From Thioclava pacifica DSM 10166 (GTDB lineage Bacteria > Pseudomonadota > Alphaproteobacteria > Rhodobacterales > Rhodobacteraceae): a DNA stretch of 64,000 bases. Positions 1 through 7,877 of this stretch are shown one piece after another. The DNA is taken from NCBI RefSeq assembly GCF_000714535.1, contig NZ_AUND01000034.1:310001-374000 (forward strand), written 5' to 3'. The position numbers and the translations under genes were made by a program. Positions within the stretch are counted from its first letter, which is position 1. Every line of letters starts with the position of its first letter. The notes under the pieces are model-generated. The model was not told the origin of the DNA, searched no databases, and saw only the letters and a program-made list of their open reading frames with translations.

Positions 1-478
1 GAAGAAAGCGATCCTCGAAGAGCGGCGCCTCGAAGAGCTCGGGCGCGGGCGTTGCGATGATCGCGGCGTCCAGTGTGCCCTGCCCGATCTCCTCAATCAG
101 CTCCTCGGTCGTGGCCTCGCGCAGCCGCAATGCTCCTTGCGCGCGCAACCCCGGAAGGGCGGCGGGAAGCAGGTACGGCGCGATGGTCGGAATCACGCCG
201 AGATTGACCTGACCGAGACCGCGGCGCGCCTCGGCCTGAAGCGCACGCAGCTCTGCCGCGACGCGTTCGGCGGTTTCGAGCACCCGCCGCCCCGCGCGCG
301 TCAGACGTACATCACGCGGACGGCGTTCGACCAAAGGCTGGCCGACCTGATCCTCAAGCTCGCGGATCTGGACGGAGAGCGCGGGCTGAGAGACGTGAAC
401 CATTTCTGCCGCGCGCGAGAATGAGCGCGCATGGCCGAGCGCGCGAAGGTAAGCCAATTGGCGGAGGGTGATATTCAT
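1..478 (-). CDS. oxyR: LysR-family regulator, OxyR-like (partial, C-terminus cut by window edge)
   Basis: The reverse strand reads MNITLRQLAYLRALGHARSF, then a winged helix-turn-helix with the SQPALSVQIRELEDQ segment typical of LysR regulators at about residues 15-45. The start of the effector domain reads LGVIPTIAPYLLPAALP. That segment and the later TLDAAIIATPAPELFEAPLF strongly resemble E. coli OxyR (GLIPTVGPYLLPHIIPML, LDCVILA). The redox cysteines would lie beyond the window edge, so peroxide sensing cannot be confirmed. The ATG at 478 is the natural LysR start. No divergent catalase gene is present: the upstream neighbour is a leftward gene that ends in its own terminator. The family is certain; the OxyR identity is likely. 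Confidence 0.75.
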   Translation of the reverse strand, partial: MNITLRQLAYLRALGHARSFSRAAEMVHVSQPALSVQIRELEDQVGQPLVERRPRDVRLTRAGRRVLETAERVAAELRALQAEARRGLGQVNLGVIPTIAPYLLPAALPGLRAQGALRLREATTEELIEEIGQGTLDAAIIATPAPELFEAPLFEDRFL

Positions 479-644
479 AAGGCCTGATTATCCAGGAGAT
501 AGGTTTTTACAATTTCCATTTATGGCTCATTCGCGGCATTTACCACTTAAACGCTTCGGCAAACCTCGGGCTCAGGACGTTTAACGCCGAATCCCTTGCC
601 GATGCATCGAGACCTTCCGTTCACTCCCAGGAAACGCGCGAACG
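479..644. promoter_or_regulatory. Upstream region of the oxyR-like gene
   Basis: AT-richer stretch of about 165 bp between the oxyR-like start and the terminator of the next leftward gene. It holds GATAGGTTTTTAC near 498-510, which resembles half of an alphaproteobacterial OxyR-type site, but I see no convincing second half. No reading frame here is supported. Confidence 0.3.
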
Positions 645-676
645 GAAAAAGGCGCGAGGGCATTCCCTCGCGCCTT
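645..676 (-). terminator. Intrinsic terminator after the DUF6456 gene
   Basis: An 11-bp perfect stem (650-660 pairing with 665-675) has a 4-nt loop. On the minus strand it is followed by a run of five T. It lies about 45 bp beyond the stop codon at 720. Confidence 0.85.
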
Positions 677-719
677 GCTTGTCTCTCAGGTCCCGCTGCA
701 TTCGGACCGGGAACGGATT

Positions 720-1847
720 TCAGCCAATCATCGGGCTGGCGCCGCCATAGGTGTCGTCATAGTGGCGCTTGAGCCGCTGAAGCGCGATGCGCAGCACGAT
801 CTTGCCCGAGCGCGCCGACCAACCGAGTCGTTTCTCGGCCGTCTCCAGCCCTTCGAGGAAACAGCAGCAGCGCAGAGCCATATCGCCGAGCCCCGGCCCC
901 AGATCGCGCAGCGCCAGCGCCACCCGCTCGCGCGCACTTTCCGACCCGCCCCCCTGCGTCAGATCGGGGCGATACTGGCCGCGCCCACCACCGCCAGTCA
1001 TGAACCGCTCCCAGTTCTGCGCGACGCGCGGCCCCATCTGAGCCAGTTCGAAATCCTCGCGCAGACGCTCGCCCGCCGCGACCAGGTCGGCGCCAAGGAA
1101 CGGCACGCCATCCTTGTCGCGGCGCCGTGCGAGTACCGCGAGCGGGCTTTCCGCGAGATTGGCGCGGATGCGCCGCTGGCGACCTTCGTCATCCTCGTCA
1201 TCCCGCTCGGCAAACTCGCCATGCTGAGCGGCGAACGGCTGTGGGTCATGCCCACCGCGTGCAGCCAGATCCTCCTCAAGGATCCTTTTGAGCGCCCCGC
1301 GCCCCGCCGGCGTAATCCGGTAGCTGGTGACACGTCCGGAATGAGCAACCTCGATCCAGTCCTTGAGTGCGAAGGCCTGCGCGACGGCACGTTCGAGCAC
1401 GGCCGTGCGAACGGTACCGCGCAGCACGACAGCCTTCTCCATTTCCGCGGCAACGATCAGCAATGCAGCCGGTTCGGCCAGGCGGCGCAGGATACGGCGG
1501 GCCTCGGCCTCAAGCAGATGATCATCGGCGGGAATTTCGGCGGCGCGGAAGGGTGCGGTCATGGCAAGCGTGTCCTTTTGGGGCACGGTCATAGTCGGTT
1601 CAGGGAGAGTATTGGCGGCGCCCTGCCCGGCCGCGCGGCCAAGGCTTTCGAGCGCCTCGTCGATCAGCGGATCGTCTCGCCGGGCCTCGATCCGACGCAC
1701 GCGGCGCAGGATCGTCGAAGCCGCGCACCCTTCCGCCCTCGCCAATGCCCGGATCGGAATGCCTTGCTCCACGTGATGCAGATAGAGGCGAGCATGGTCA
1801 GGCAGCCAGGCGGGAAACCCCGCCGTGACCGGTGCGATCGAAGTCAT
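720..1847 (-). CDS. DUF6456 helix-turn-helix protein
   Basis: A 375-residue protein conserved in Rhodobacteraceae. Near the N-terminus is a resolvase-like helix-turn-helix (roughly residues 15-55, IPIRALARAEGCAASTILRR). The middle is charged and probably disordered. The C-terminal DUF6456 domain (about 255-370) contains GADLVAAGERLREDFELAQM and the run CCCFLEGLE. The ATG at 1847 is preferred over the upstream one at 1898 because a GGGGGA ribosome-binding site sits just before it. Probably a DNA-binding regulator; its targets are unknown. It is monocistronic with its own terminator and divergent from the DUF6477 gene. Confidence 0.8.
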   Translation of the reverse strand: MTSIAPVTAGFPAWLPDHARLYLHHVEQGIPIRALARAEGCAASTILRRVRRIEARRDDPLIDEALESLGRAAGQGAANTLPEPTMTVPQKDTLAMTAPFRAAEIPADDHLLEAEARRILRRLAEPAALLIVAAEMEKAVVLRGTVRTAVLERAVAQAFALKDWIEVAHSGRVTSYRITPAGRGALKRILEEDLAARGGHDPQPFAAQHGEFAERDDEDDEGRQRRIRANLAESPLAVLARRRDKDGVPFLGADLVAAGERLREDFELAQMGPRVAQNWERFMTGGGGRGQYRPDLTQGGGSESARERVALALRDLGPGLGDMALRCCCFLEGLETAEKRLGWSARSGKIVLRIALQRLKRHYDDTYGGASPMIG

Positions 1848-1913
1848 TTTGTCCCCCAGATGGCGCCGCGCAGCGACGGCGAGTCTGTCCGAATACAACC
1901 GTGGGTTGCTTTG

Positions 1914-1937
1914 GTTACCCGTTCGTTAATAAACGGG
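1914..1937. promoter_or_regulatory. Inverted repeat, CtrA-like half-sites upstream of the DUF6456 gene
   Basis: CCCGTT and AACGGG (1918-1923 and 1932-1937) flank an 8-bp AT-rich spacer. Read on the minus strand, the same stretch is TTAACGAACGGGTAAC, that is TTAA-N7-GTAAC, one base off the CtrA pattern TTAA-N7-TTAAC as I remember it. It lies about 67 bp before the DUF6456 start. Confidence 0.3.
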
Positions 1938-2065
1938 ACGCCTGCAAGATTTCCTTAAACTTCCTAAACAAACCTTTGCGATGCGTTCGCAGGTTCGGCC
2001 CGATGCGCAACACCCGCTATGGTTGATTCATGATCGCGGCCTTCAATCAAACGGAGAACCCCGTC

Positions 2066-2374
2066 ATGCTGCATGCCCTGCCCGCCCCGACCGTCGATCT
2101 GTCGCACGTCACGCGCCCGCGCTTACTGGTTCGCGCGGCCCGGTTCGGACTGGAAGGCTATAGCCGCAAACGCGATCTCAAGCGCGTTCTGCGATGCGCT
2201 GAACTGCCGCGCCCGGGGACCGCGCTGCCGATGCTCATGGCCGAGGAAGAAATCCTCGATCAGGCGCGACGTGACGGTGAGGCCACCTATAACGTCGCGC
2301 GCCATATCGAGATCCTGATCGCGATGATGGCCGAGGCACGGCTGCTGCCGCGGCCCATTCTCAGCGCGATTTGA
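2066..2374 (+). CDS. DUF6477 family protein
   Basis: A 102-residue protein typical of Rhodobacteraceae. It contains PRLLVRAARFGLEGYSRKR and a C-terminal helix EATYNVARHIEILIAMMAEA. The ATG at 2066 follows ACGGAG with 9-bp spacing, so it is chosen over the ATG at 2030, which lacks a ribosome-binding site. No function is established that I know of. Its last 14 bp overlap, tail to tail, the end of the HerA-like gene on the other strand. Confidence 0.8.
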   Translation: MLHALPAPTVDLSHVTRPRLLVRAARFGLEGYSRKRDLKRVLRCAELPRPGTALPMLMAEEEILDQARRDGEATYNVARHIEILIAMMAEARLLPRPILSAI

Positions 2375-3941
2375 ACAGCGAGCCCAGCACGCCGCGCACC
2401 AGAGCCTGCCCGGTCTTCGTGCCAAGCTGGCGTGCAAGGCTCTTGCCGAAGGTCTCCACGATCGAGTCCGACCGGCTCGAGCGCGTGGTCTTCTTCGTGG
2501 TCTTCTTCGTGGGTTGGTAACGGCGGGCATTGTTGAACTCGTCAAAGCCCGCATCGAGCTCCGAGCGCCCCGAGGCCGTCTTCGACGCCTTCTCGCGCAG
2601 TTCCGCCTCGGCGGCTTCCTTGGCTGCAAGCTCGGCGCGCTTGGCGAGGATTTCCTGGGCCGACTCGCGATTCACCGGCGTGTCGTATTTCGTGCCAAGG
2701 GGTGAGTCCGCTATCACCTGCGCGCGCTCGGGCGGGGTGAGCGGGCCGAGCCGCGATTGCGGCGGGCGCACCAGCGTGCGCTCGACCATTCCCGGCACCC
2801 CCTTTGCCTGAAGGAACGAAGTCACGGCCTCGCCGGTCCCCACCTCCTTGATCGCGATTTCGGTGTCGAAACGCGGATTGGCACGGTAATTTTCGGCCGC
2901 AAGACGCAGCGACTTCTGGTCCCGCGCGGTGAAAGCGCGCAGCGCGTGCTGTACCCGGTTGCCAAGCTGGCTGAGAATGCCGTCGGGCACGTCGGTCGGG
3001 TTCTGCGTGATGAAATAGATGCCCACCCCTTTCGAGCGGATCAGCCGCGCGACCTGCTCGACCTTGTCCACCAGCGCCTTGGGCGCGTCGTCGAACAGAA
3101 GATGCGCCTCGTCGAAGAAGAAGACGAGCTTCGGCTTGTCGGGGTTTCCGACCTCGGGCAGTTCCTCGAACAGTTCCGACAGAAGCCAGAGCAGGAAAGT
3201 CGCGTAAAGGCGCGGGCTCGCCATCAACTTGTCGGCGGCGAGGATGTTGATCTGGCCCATACCGCTGGAATCGGTGCGGATCAGGTCGGACAGCTCCAGC
3301 GCCGGTTCACCGAAGAATTTCTCGCCACCCTGATTTTCCAGAACCAGCAATTCACGCTGGATCGCGCCGATCGAGCGGATATCGACATTGCCATATTGCA
3401 ACGAGATCTCGTCGGCGCGCTCACCCACATGGCGCAGCATCGCGCGCAGGTCATCAAGATCGAGAAGCGCCAACCCTTCCTCGTCGGCGATATGGAACGC
3501 GATGTTCAGGACACCCTCCTGCGCATCGGTCAGCCCGAGCAGCCGCGAGAGCAGCAGCGGCCCCATCTCGGAGACGGTCGTGCGCACCGGGTGCCCCTGT
3601 TCGCCGAACATGTCCCAGAACACGGTCGGATAGGCACGATAGGCCAGGTCGAACCCGATCGTGGCCGAACGTTCCATGAAGGGCGCGTGCAACTTGGCCG
3701 CCTCCGAACCGCTCGCCGCCACGCCCGAGAGATCGCCTTTCACGTCGGCCATGAAGACTGGCACGCCCGCGCTCGAGAAGCCTTCCGCGAGGATTTGCAG
3801 CGTCACGGTCTTGCCGGTGCCGGTCGCGCCCGCGATCAGCCCGTGGCGATTGCCGTATTTGAGGAGCAATTCCTGCGGGCTGCCATAGCCCTCACCACCG
3901 CCGCCAACAAAAACACCCTCTTCGGTCAAGACACCCGTCAT
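2361..3941 (-). CDS. HerA-like ATPase, DUF853 family (YjgR-like)
   Basis: A 526-residue P-loop ATPase. Walker A is GATGTGKT (about residues 38-45); Walker B is LVFFFDEAHLLF (about 272-283). The body matches the DUF853/YjgR family of HerA-FtsK superfamily ATPases. The C-terminus is Lys/Arg/Thr-rich (KKTTKKTTRSSR) and may bind nucleic acid or membrane. HerA relatives work as hexameric DNA translocases, but the substrate of this branch is not settled. A GGGGGA ribosome-binding site precedes the ATG at 3941. The gene is monocistronic. Confidence 0.88.
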   Translation of the reverse strand: MTGVLTEEGVFVGGGGEGYGSPQELLLKYGNRHGLIAGATGTGKTVTLQILAEGFSSAGVPVFMADVKGDLSGVAASGSEAAKLHAPFMERSATIGFDLAYRAYPTVFWDMFGEQGHPVRTTVSEMGPLLLSRLLGLTDAQEGVLNIAFHIADEEGLALLDLDDLRAMLRHVGERADEISLQYGNVDIRSIGAIQRELLVLENQGGEKFFGEPALELSDLIRTDSSGMGQINILAADKLMASPRLYATFLLWLLSELFEELPEVGNPDKPKLVFFFDEAHLLFDDAPKALVDKVEQVARLIRSKGVGIYFITQNPTDVPDGILSQLGNRVQHALRAFTARDQKSLRLAAENYRANPRFDTEIAIKEVGTGEAVTSFLQAKGVPGMVERTLVRPPQSRLGPLTPPERAQVIADSPLGTKYDTPVNRESAQEILAKRAELAAKEAAEAELREKASKTASGRSELDAGFDEFNNARRYQPTKKTTKKTTRSSRSDSIVETFGKSLARQLGTKTGQALVRGVLGSLFKSR

Positions 3942-3995
3942 GCCATCCCCCGTAAAATCATTTGCCCCGACAATACTCTTTTAACCCTTTTGCGC

Positions 3996-4087
3996 CAGTC
4001 TGTTCCTGTCCCGCATCGCGCTTCGTTTCCGGCGCGGGGCACTTCCTCCCTGTCAGACTGACCGCGCCATATCGGCGCGGTCTTTTT
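3996..4087 (+). ncRNA. Candidate structured small RNA ending in a terminator
   Basis: Two nested stems can form: 3996-4002 (CAGTCTG) with 4054-4060 (CAGACTG), and 4008-4014 (GTCCCGC) with 4034-4040 (GCGGGGC, one G-U pair). An intrinsic terminator (4061-4087) follows at once. No plus-strand gene ends nearby, because the preceding gene runs leftward from 3941, so the terminator has no obvious client. It does not match the 4.5S, 6S, tmRNA or RNase P signatures I know. Existence is inferred only. Confidence 0.35.
4061..4087 (+). terminator. Orphan intrinsic terminator
   Basis: ACCGCGCC pairs with GGCGCGGT around a short loop and is followed by CTTTTTC on the plus strand. On the minus strand the A-run lies before the stem, so it acts only rightward. 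Confidence 0.8.
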
Positions 4088-4138
4088 CGTGACGCGGCAA
4101 GGGCTTGGTAGCCCGTCACGCCCGTTCAATTTTGCCTG

Positions 4139-4436
4139 TTGACCTGTGAAAAATTCCGATCTAGCGTGCCGTCAATGATGAAGTCGGCCAGTCCGACAGG
4201 GGGAAATAAGGAAGGGGTTCCGCAAGGGGCCCCTTTCACCTTTTCTGGGGGTGTGCGGCTACGAGACGCTGCGGATCGCGGTTCATCGAGCGCCAATTGA
4301 AGCGGCTCCGGATCAACCCTCACGAAACTGTGGCATCTTACCGCCGATCCGTGAACGCCGCCGCAGATTTCGCGCCTGACAGTGGCGCGCGCTCATGTTA
4401 AGCCTCGGGCCGAAGTGTTTCAGGAGAAGAGTTACC
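4139..4436 (+). promoter_or_regulatory. Promoter candidate and long leader of the ialB-like gene
   Basis: TTGACC at 4139-4144, then a 17-bp spacer, then TAGCGT at 4162-4167 is a plausible RpoD promoter. It would give a leader of about 260 nt. The leader can form a hairpin around 4210-4233 (AAGGGG with CCCCTT) followed by a T-rich stretch, so attenuation is possible. I see no credible ORF in this leader. Confidence 0.4.
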
Positions 4437-5162
4437 ATGTCTCAACTGACGAAACCGCTCGCATTCGCGCTCGCCCTCGGTCTCGCGCAGGGTGCCTGGG
4501 CGCAGGACACCACCGCAACGCCCGATACGGCCACCCCGGCCGCGAGCGGCGAGACGGCGGTGGACGGTGCGACGGCCCCGGCGCCCGAAGCGACGACCGA
4601 TGCGCCCGCCCCTGACGCGGCGACGAACGGTCAGGCCACCCCCGACACCACAGTCGATGGCGCAGCCGCCCCGCAACCTGCCGCTCCGGCGCAGCCGCAA
4701 AGCTATACCAAGGGCACCTATGGTGACTGGGAGCTTCAGTGCATCAAGGCCCCCGATGGCAAGGACCCCTGCCAGATCTACCAGGTGATCAAGAACGACC
4801 AGGGCGGCAATGTCGCCGATATCTCGCTCTTCGGTCTGCCCAAGGGCGGCAAGGCGGTGGCTGGCGCCACGATCATGGTGCCGCTTGATACGCTGCTGAC
4901 CCAGCACCTGCTGATCTCGGTCGACGGCGCCAAGCCGCAGGTCTACCCGTTCACCTTCTGCCAGCCGATGGGGTGCTTCGCCCGTATCGGCCTGACCCAG
5001 GAGGACCTCGACTCGTTCAAGAAGGGCAACAAGGCGACGATCACCATCGTGCCGCTGGCCGCCCCGACCGAGAAGGTGAATGCGACGCTCTCGCTTTCTG
5101 GCTTCACCGCCGGATTCGACGCGGTCGTAAAGGCCAATGAGGAAACCGGCGCGGTCAAGTGA
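4437..5162 (+). CDS. Secreted invasion-associated locus B (IalB) family protein
   Basis: A 241-residue secreted protein. Residues 1-23 form a Sec signal peptide ending in AQGAWAQ. Residues 24-85 are a low-complexity Ala/Thr/Pro/Asp linker. An IalB domain follows from YTKGTYGDWELQC to the end, with the family's cysteines (WELQCIK, DPCQIY, FTFCQPMGCFARIGL), probably disulfide bonded. The ATG at 4437 follows AGGAGA; an upstream in-frame ATG lacks both a ribosome-binding site and a signal peptide. IalB was named for Bartonella erythrocyte invasion, but in free-living relatives the role is unknown and probably envelope-related. Confidence 0.85.
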   Translation: MSQLTKPLAFALALGLAQGAWAQDTTATPDTATPAASGETAVDGATAPAPEATTDAPAPDAATNGQATPDTTVDGAAAPQPAAPAQPQSYTKGTYGDWELQCIKAPDGKDPCQIYQVIKNDQGGNVADISLFGLPKGGKAVAGATIMVPLDTLLTQHLLISVDGAKPQVYPFTFCQPMGCFARIGLTQEDLDSFKKGNKATITIVPLAAPTEKVNATLSLSGFTAGFDAVVKANEETGAVK

Positions 5163-5202
5163 TCAGCGTTAGCTTCGTCTGACAAGGCTTAGAAAAGTTA
5201 GA

Positions 5203-5232
5203 GCGCCGCGCTGACCCCAGCGCGGCGTTTTC
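5203..5232 (+). terminator. Terminator of the ialB-like gene
   Basis: CGCCGCGCTG pairs with CAGCGCGGCG around a 4-nt loop and is followed by TTTT. The far side abuts the stop of the convergent ketoacyl synthase gene, which has no strong T-run of its own. Confidence 0.8.
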
Positions 5233-6436
5233 AGATCCGACGCAGTGCGAGCACCGCGTTGAGACCGCCAAAGGCAAACGCATTCGAGAGTGCTGCGCCC
5301 ACCTCCGCGCGCCGCGCAACATTGGGCACGTAATCCAGATCGCAGTCCGGATCGGCCGTGTCATAGCCAATCGTGGGCGCGATCACGCCGTCGCGCAGCG
5401 CCATCAGGCAAGCCACGAGTTCCACCGCGCCGGTCCCACCGATGCAGTGGCCATGCATCGCCTTGGTCGCGCTGATCGCGACAAGTTCAGCCGCCGCGCC
5501 GAAGACCTGACGGATCGCCGCCGTCTCGATCCGGTCATTCGCCGCCGTCCCGGTGCCATGCGCGTTGATGTAACCCACCTCTTCGGGCGCCACCCCCGCA
5601 TCGGCGAGAGCCCCCGTGATTGCAGCCGCCGCACCGTCGAGCGAGGGCATCACCACGTCGCTCGCATCGGATGTCATCGCAAATCCCACGATCTCGGCCA
5701 GCGGCGTGGCCCCGCGCGCGGTGGCACTTTCCAGCGTCTCGATCACGAAAACGCCCGCACCCTCGCCCTGCACCATTCCGTTGCGACTCGCCGAAAACGG
5801 GCGGCAGCCATCGGGCGACATCACGCGCAGCCCCTCCCAGGCCTTGAGCCCGCCGAAATTCAGCATCGCCTCGGAGCCACCCGCGAGCATCCCCTCGACC
5901 ATGCCCGAGCGCACCATCTGAAAGGCCAGACCGATCGCATGGTTGGAACTTGCGCAGGCGGTGGCCACGGCGAAGCTCGGCCCCTGAAGCCCGAAGCGGA
6001 TCGCGAGATGCGACGGCGCGGCATTGCCCATCAGCTTCGGCACGGTCAGCGGGTGAACGCGGTTCTTCGCTTCGGCAAAGACCGCGCGATAGGCGTTATT
6101 CGCGGTGGTGTGCCCGCCACCGGCCGTCCCGATGATACAGCCCCAACGGGCCGGGTCGGGCGCGCGCTCCAGCCCCGCCTGCGCCATCGCCTCTGCGCCT
6201 GCGATCAGCGCATATTGGGTGAACGGGTCGTAAAGCGCGAGTTCCTGTGCGGTAAACCGTGCGCTCGCGTCATAGCCCTTGATCTGCGCGCCGATACGGA
6301 TGCTCAGCCGTTCCACATCACGAAACGCGAGCTCGCCGATCGCGCAGCGCCCCGCCTCCATCGCGGCCTGCGTCTGCGCGACCCCTTCGGCGAGCGCATT
6401 GATCGTGCCCGCCCCCGAGATCACCACACGCCGCAT
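5231..6436 (-). CDS. Beta-ketoacyl-ACP synthase, KAS II (FabF/NodE-like)
   Basis: A 401-residue thiolase-fold condensing enzyme. The catalytic triad is visible: Cys161 in ATACASS, His293 in NAHGTGT and His330 in KAMHGHCIGG. Such enzymes elongate acyl-ACP by decarboxylative condensation with malonyl-ACP. It is the last gene of a tight leftward operon, and its ATG overlaps the stop of the acyl carrier protein gene (ATGA). A dedicated carrier protein next door makes a specialised acyl chain more likely than bulk fatty-acid synthesis. Divergence from housekeeping FabF (for example KAMHGH where KSMTGH is usual) supports a side role. Confidence 0.88.
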   Translation of the reverse strand: MRRVVISGAGTINALAEGVAQTQAAMEAGRCAIGELAFRDVERLSIRIGAQIKGYDASARFTAQELALYDPFTQYALIAGAEAMAQAGLERAPDPARWGCIIGTAGGGHTTANNAYRAVFAEAKNRVHPLTVPKLMGNAAPSHLAIRFGLQGPSFAVATACASSNHAIGLAFQMVRSGMVEGMLAGGSEAMLNFGGLKAWEGLRVMSPDGCRPFSASRNGMVQGEGAGVFVIETLESATARGATPLAEIVGFAMTSDASDVVMPSLDGAAAAITGALADAGVAPEEVGYINAHGTGTAANDRIETAAIRQVFGAAAELVAISATKAMHGHCIGGTGAVELVACLMALRDGVIAPTIGYDTADPDCDLDYVPNVARRAEVGAALSNAFAFGGLNAVLALRRI

Positions 6437-6717
6437 CAGGCGACGGCGCTGGAGGGGTTGCCGCCCGACATCAGGCGCTCAACCGCCGTCACGATGGCGC
6501 CGACCGAAGACATGTCGAATTGCGTTGCGGCGGGTTCATTGGCGTTGAAAGGGACCGAGACATCAAACGTCTCTTCAATGGCGAAGATCACCTCGACGAG
6601 CCCGAGGCTGTCGAGGCCGAGTTCTTCGAGCGTCATCTCGGCGCTCAGCTCACTGGGATCGCGAAGGGCTTCGCGAGCGATGATCGAGAAAACCTGGTCT
6701 TGCACGTCGGGCCTCAT
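6436..6717 (-). CDS. Specialised acyl carrier protein
   Basis: A 93-residue four-helix carrier protein. The phosphopantetheine serine is Ser37 in GLDSLGLVE. It is longer and less acidic than housekeeping AcpP and has a Pro/Ala-rich C-terminal tail, resembling NodF-type or other dedicated carriers. It starts 9 bp after the lpxD stop and overlaps the ketoacyl synthase start. It should be charged by a phosphopantetheinyl transferase and then work with its neighbours, presumably carrying the acyl group used by the LpxD paralogue. Confidence 0.88.
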   Translation of the reverse strand: MRPDVQDQVFSIIAREALRDPSELSAEMTLEELGLDSLGLVEVIFAIEETFDVSVPFNANEPAATQFDMSSVGAIVTAVERLMSGGNPSSAVA

Positions 6718-6726
6718 CTCGTGGCG

Positions 6727-7827
6727 TTACTCCGTGCCGCCTTTCTGCGCGAGTTTCGTAACAGTTTCCCGAAGCTCGGCGATTTGTCCAAACAATCTTG
6801 GCAGGCGCCGCAGCGATTTGTTGATCTCGAGCTGCGTTTCCATCTTCACCGCCGGGCTGCCCCAGATCGTGCGGCCCTTGGGCACGTTGGTGTAGATATT
6901 GGTGCCGCCCGCCGCGATCACGTCATCGCCGACGATGATATTGTCGGACACGCCGCATTGGCCCGCCAGCACCACCCGGTCACCGATCTTGGTCGAGCCC
7001 GCGATGCCGACCTGACCGCAGATCAGGCAATCCTCGCCCACCTGCACGTTATGGCCGATATGGACCATGTTATCGAGCTTCGTCCCCGAGCCGATTGCGG
7101 TCGCGCGCACCGTGCCGCGGTCGATGCAGGCGTTGGCGCCGATCTCGACATCATCCCCGATTTCAACCGTGCCGAGAGAATGGATTCTGGTCCATTTCTG
7201 CTCGGTGATTTCCGAGCGTTGTTCAAGGGTTGTGCGGATTTCTTCAACCCCCGAGGGCTCGGGCGTGACGAAGGAAAACCCGTCCGAGCCGATCACCGCG
7301 CCCGGCTGGCAGATCAGCCGATCCCCGATCACCACACGCGCGCCGATCCGCGCCCCGGGATAGATCAGCGCCTCCGCCCCGATCCGTGCGTCCTCGGCAA
7401 TCGTGACCTGACCCACGATGCGTGCATTCGGCCCGATCTTCACGCCCTTGCCGATCACCGTGAACGGCCCGATTGCAGCACCTTCTCCGATCTCGGCGGA
7501 AGGGTCGATCACGCAGCTCGGGTGAATGCCGGGCGCAATCGACGGACCGGGGTCGAAAGCCTTCGACAGCCCCGCCATCGCAAGCCGCGGCCGCGTCACG
7601 AAAATCGCCGCCTCCAGCCCATAGCTGCGCCAGTCCGCGCCCTCCCAGAGAAGCGCCGCGCGCGCTTGCCCGGCCCGAAGGCCGTCGGCATATTTCTCGC
7701 TCATCGCGAGCGCGATCTGGTCCGCGCCCGCGCTTGCAGGTTCCGACGCGCCGGTAACCGCAATCGACAGATCACCCTCGGCCTTCGCCTCAAGCGCCTT
7801 CGCGATTTGCTCGATGGTCTGGGGCAT
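6727..7827 (-). CDS. lpxD: LpxD-family UDP-3-O-acylglucosamine N-acyltransferase
   Basis: A 366-residue protein. An N-terminal LpxD uridine-binding domain (about 1-100) leads into a left-handed parallel beta-helix of hexapeptide repeats (about 100-320), with IGPFTVIGKGVKIGPNARIV as a clear example. The catalytic His is in DNMVHIGHNVQVGED, matching E. coli His239. A coiled helical C-terminus follows. The family transfers a 3-hydroxyacyl chain from ACP to UDP-acylglucosamine in lipid A synthesis. Canonical lpxD sits with bamA, fabZ and lpxA; here it is with a private ACP and KAS, so it may be a paralogue with different acyl specificity. Confidence 0.9.
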   Translation of the reverse strand: MPQTIEQIAKALEAKAEGDLSIAVTGASEPASAGADQIALAMSEKYADGLRAGQARAALLWEGADWRSYGLEAAIFVTRPRLAMAGLSKAFDPGPSIAPGIHPSCVIDPSAEIGEGAAIGPFTVIGKGVKIGPNARIVGQVTIAEDARIGAEALIYPGARIGARVVIGDRLICQPGAVIGSDGFSFVTPEPSGVEEIRTTLEQRSEITEQKWTRIHSLGTVEIGDDVEIGANACIDRGTVRATAIGSGTKLDNMVHIGHNVQVGEDCLICGQVGIAGSTKIGDRVVLAGQCGVSDNIIVGDDVIAAGGTNIYTNVPKGRTIWGSPAVKMETQLEINKSLRRLPRLFGQIAELRETVTKLAQKGGTE

Positions 7828-7877
7828 GGCCGATCCTCTCGTGACTTGCGAGGCGATGCGCCCCGTCCGCCAGAGAT

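Noticed and set aside
675-1958. Long plus-strand frame of 427 codons
   Set aside because: It lies antisense to the DUF6456 gene and has no ribosome-binding site or family resemblance. It is the usual opposite-strand open frame of GC-rich DNA.
3996-4060. Identification as 4.5S RNA or RNase P RNA
   Set aside because: The conserved SRP loop (GGAAGGNAGCAGCC type) and the RNase P core motifs are not present, and the length is far too short for RNase P RNA.
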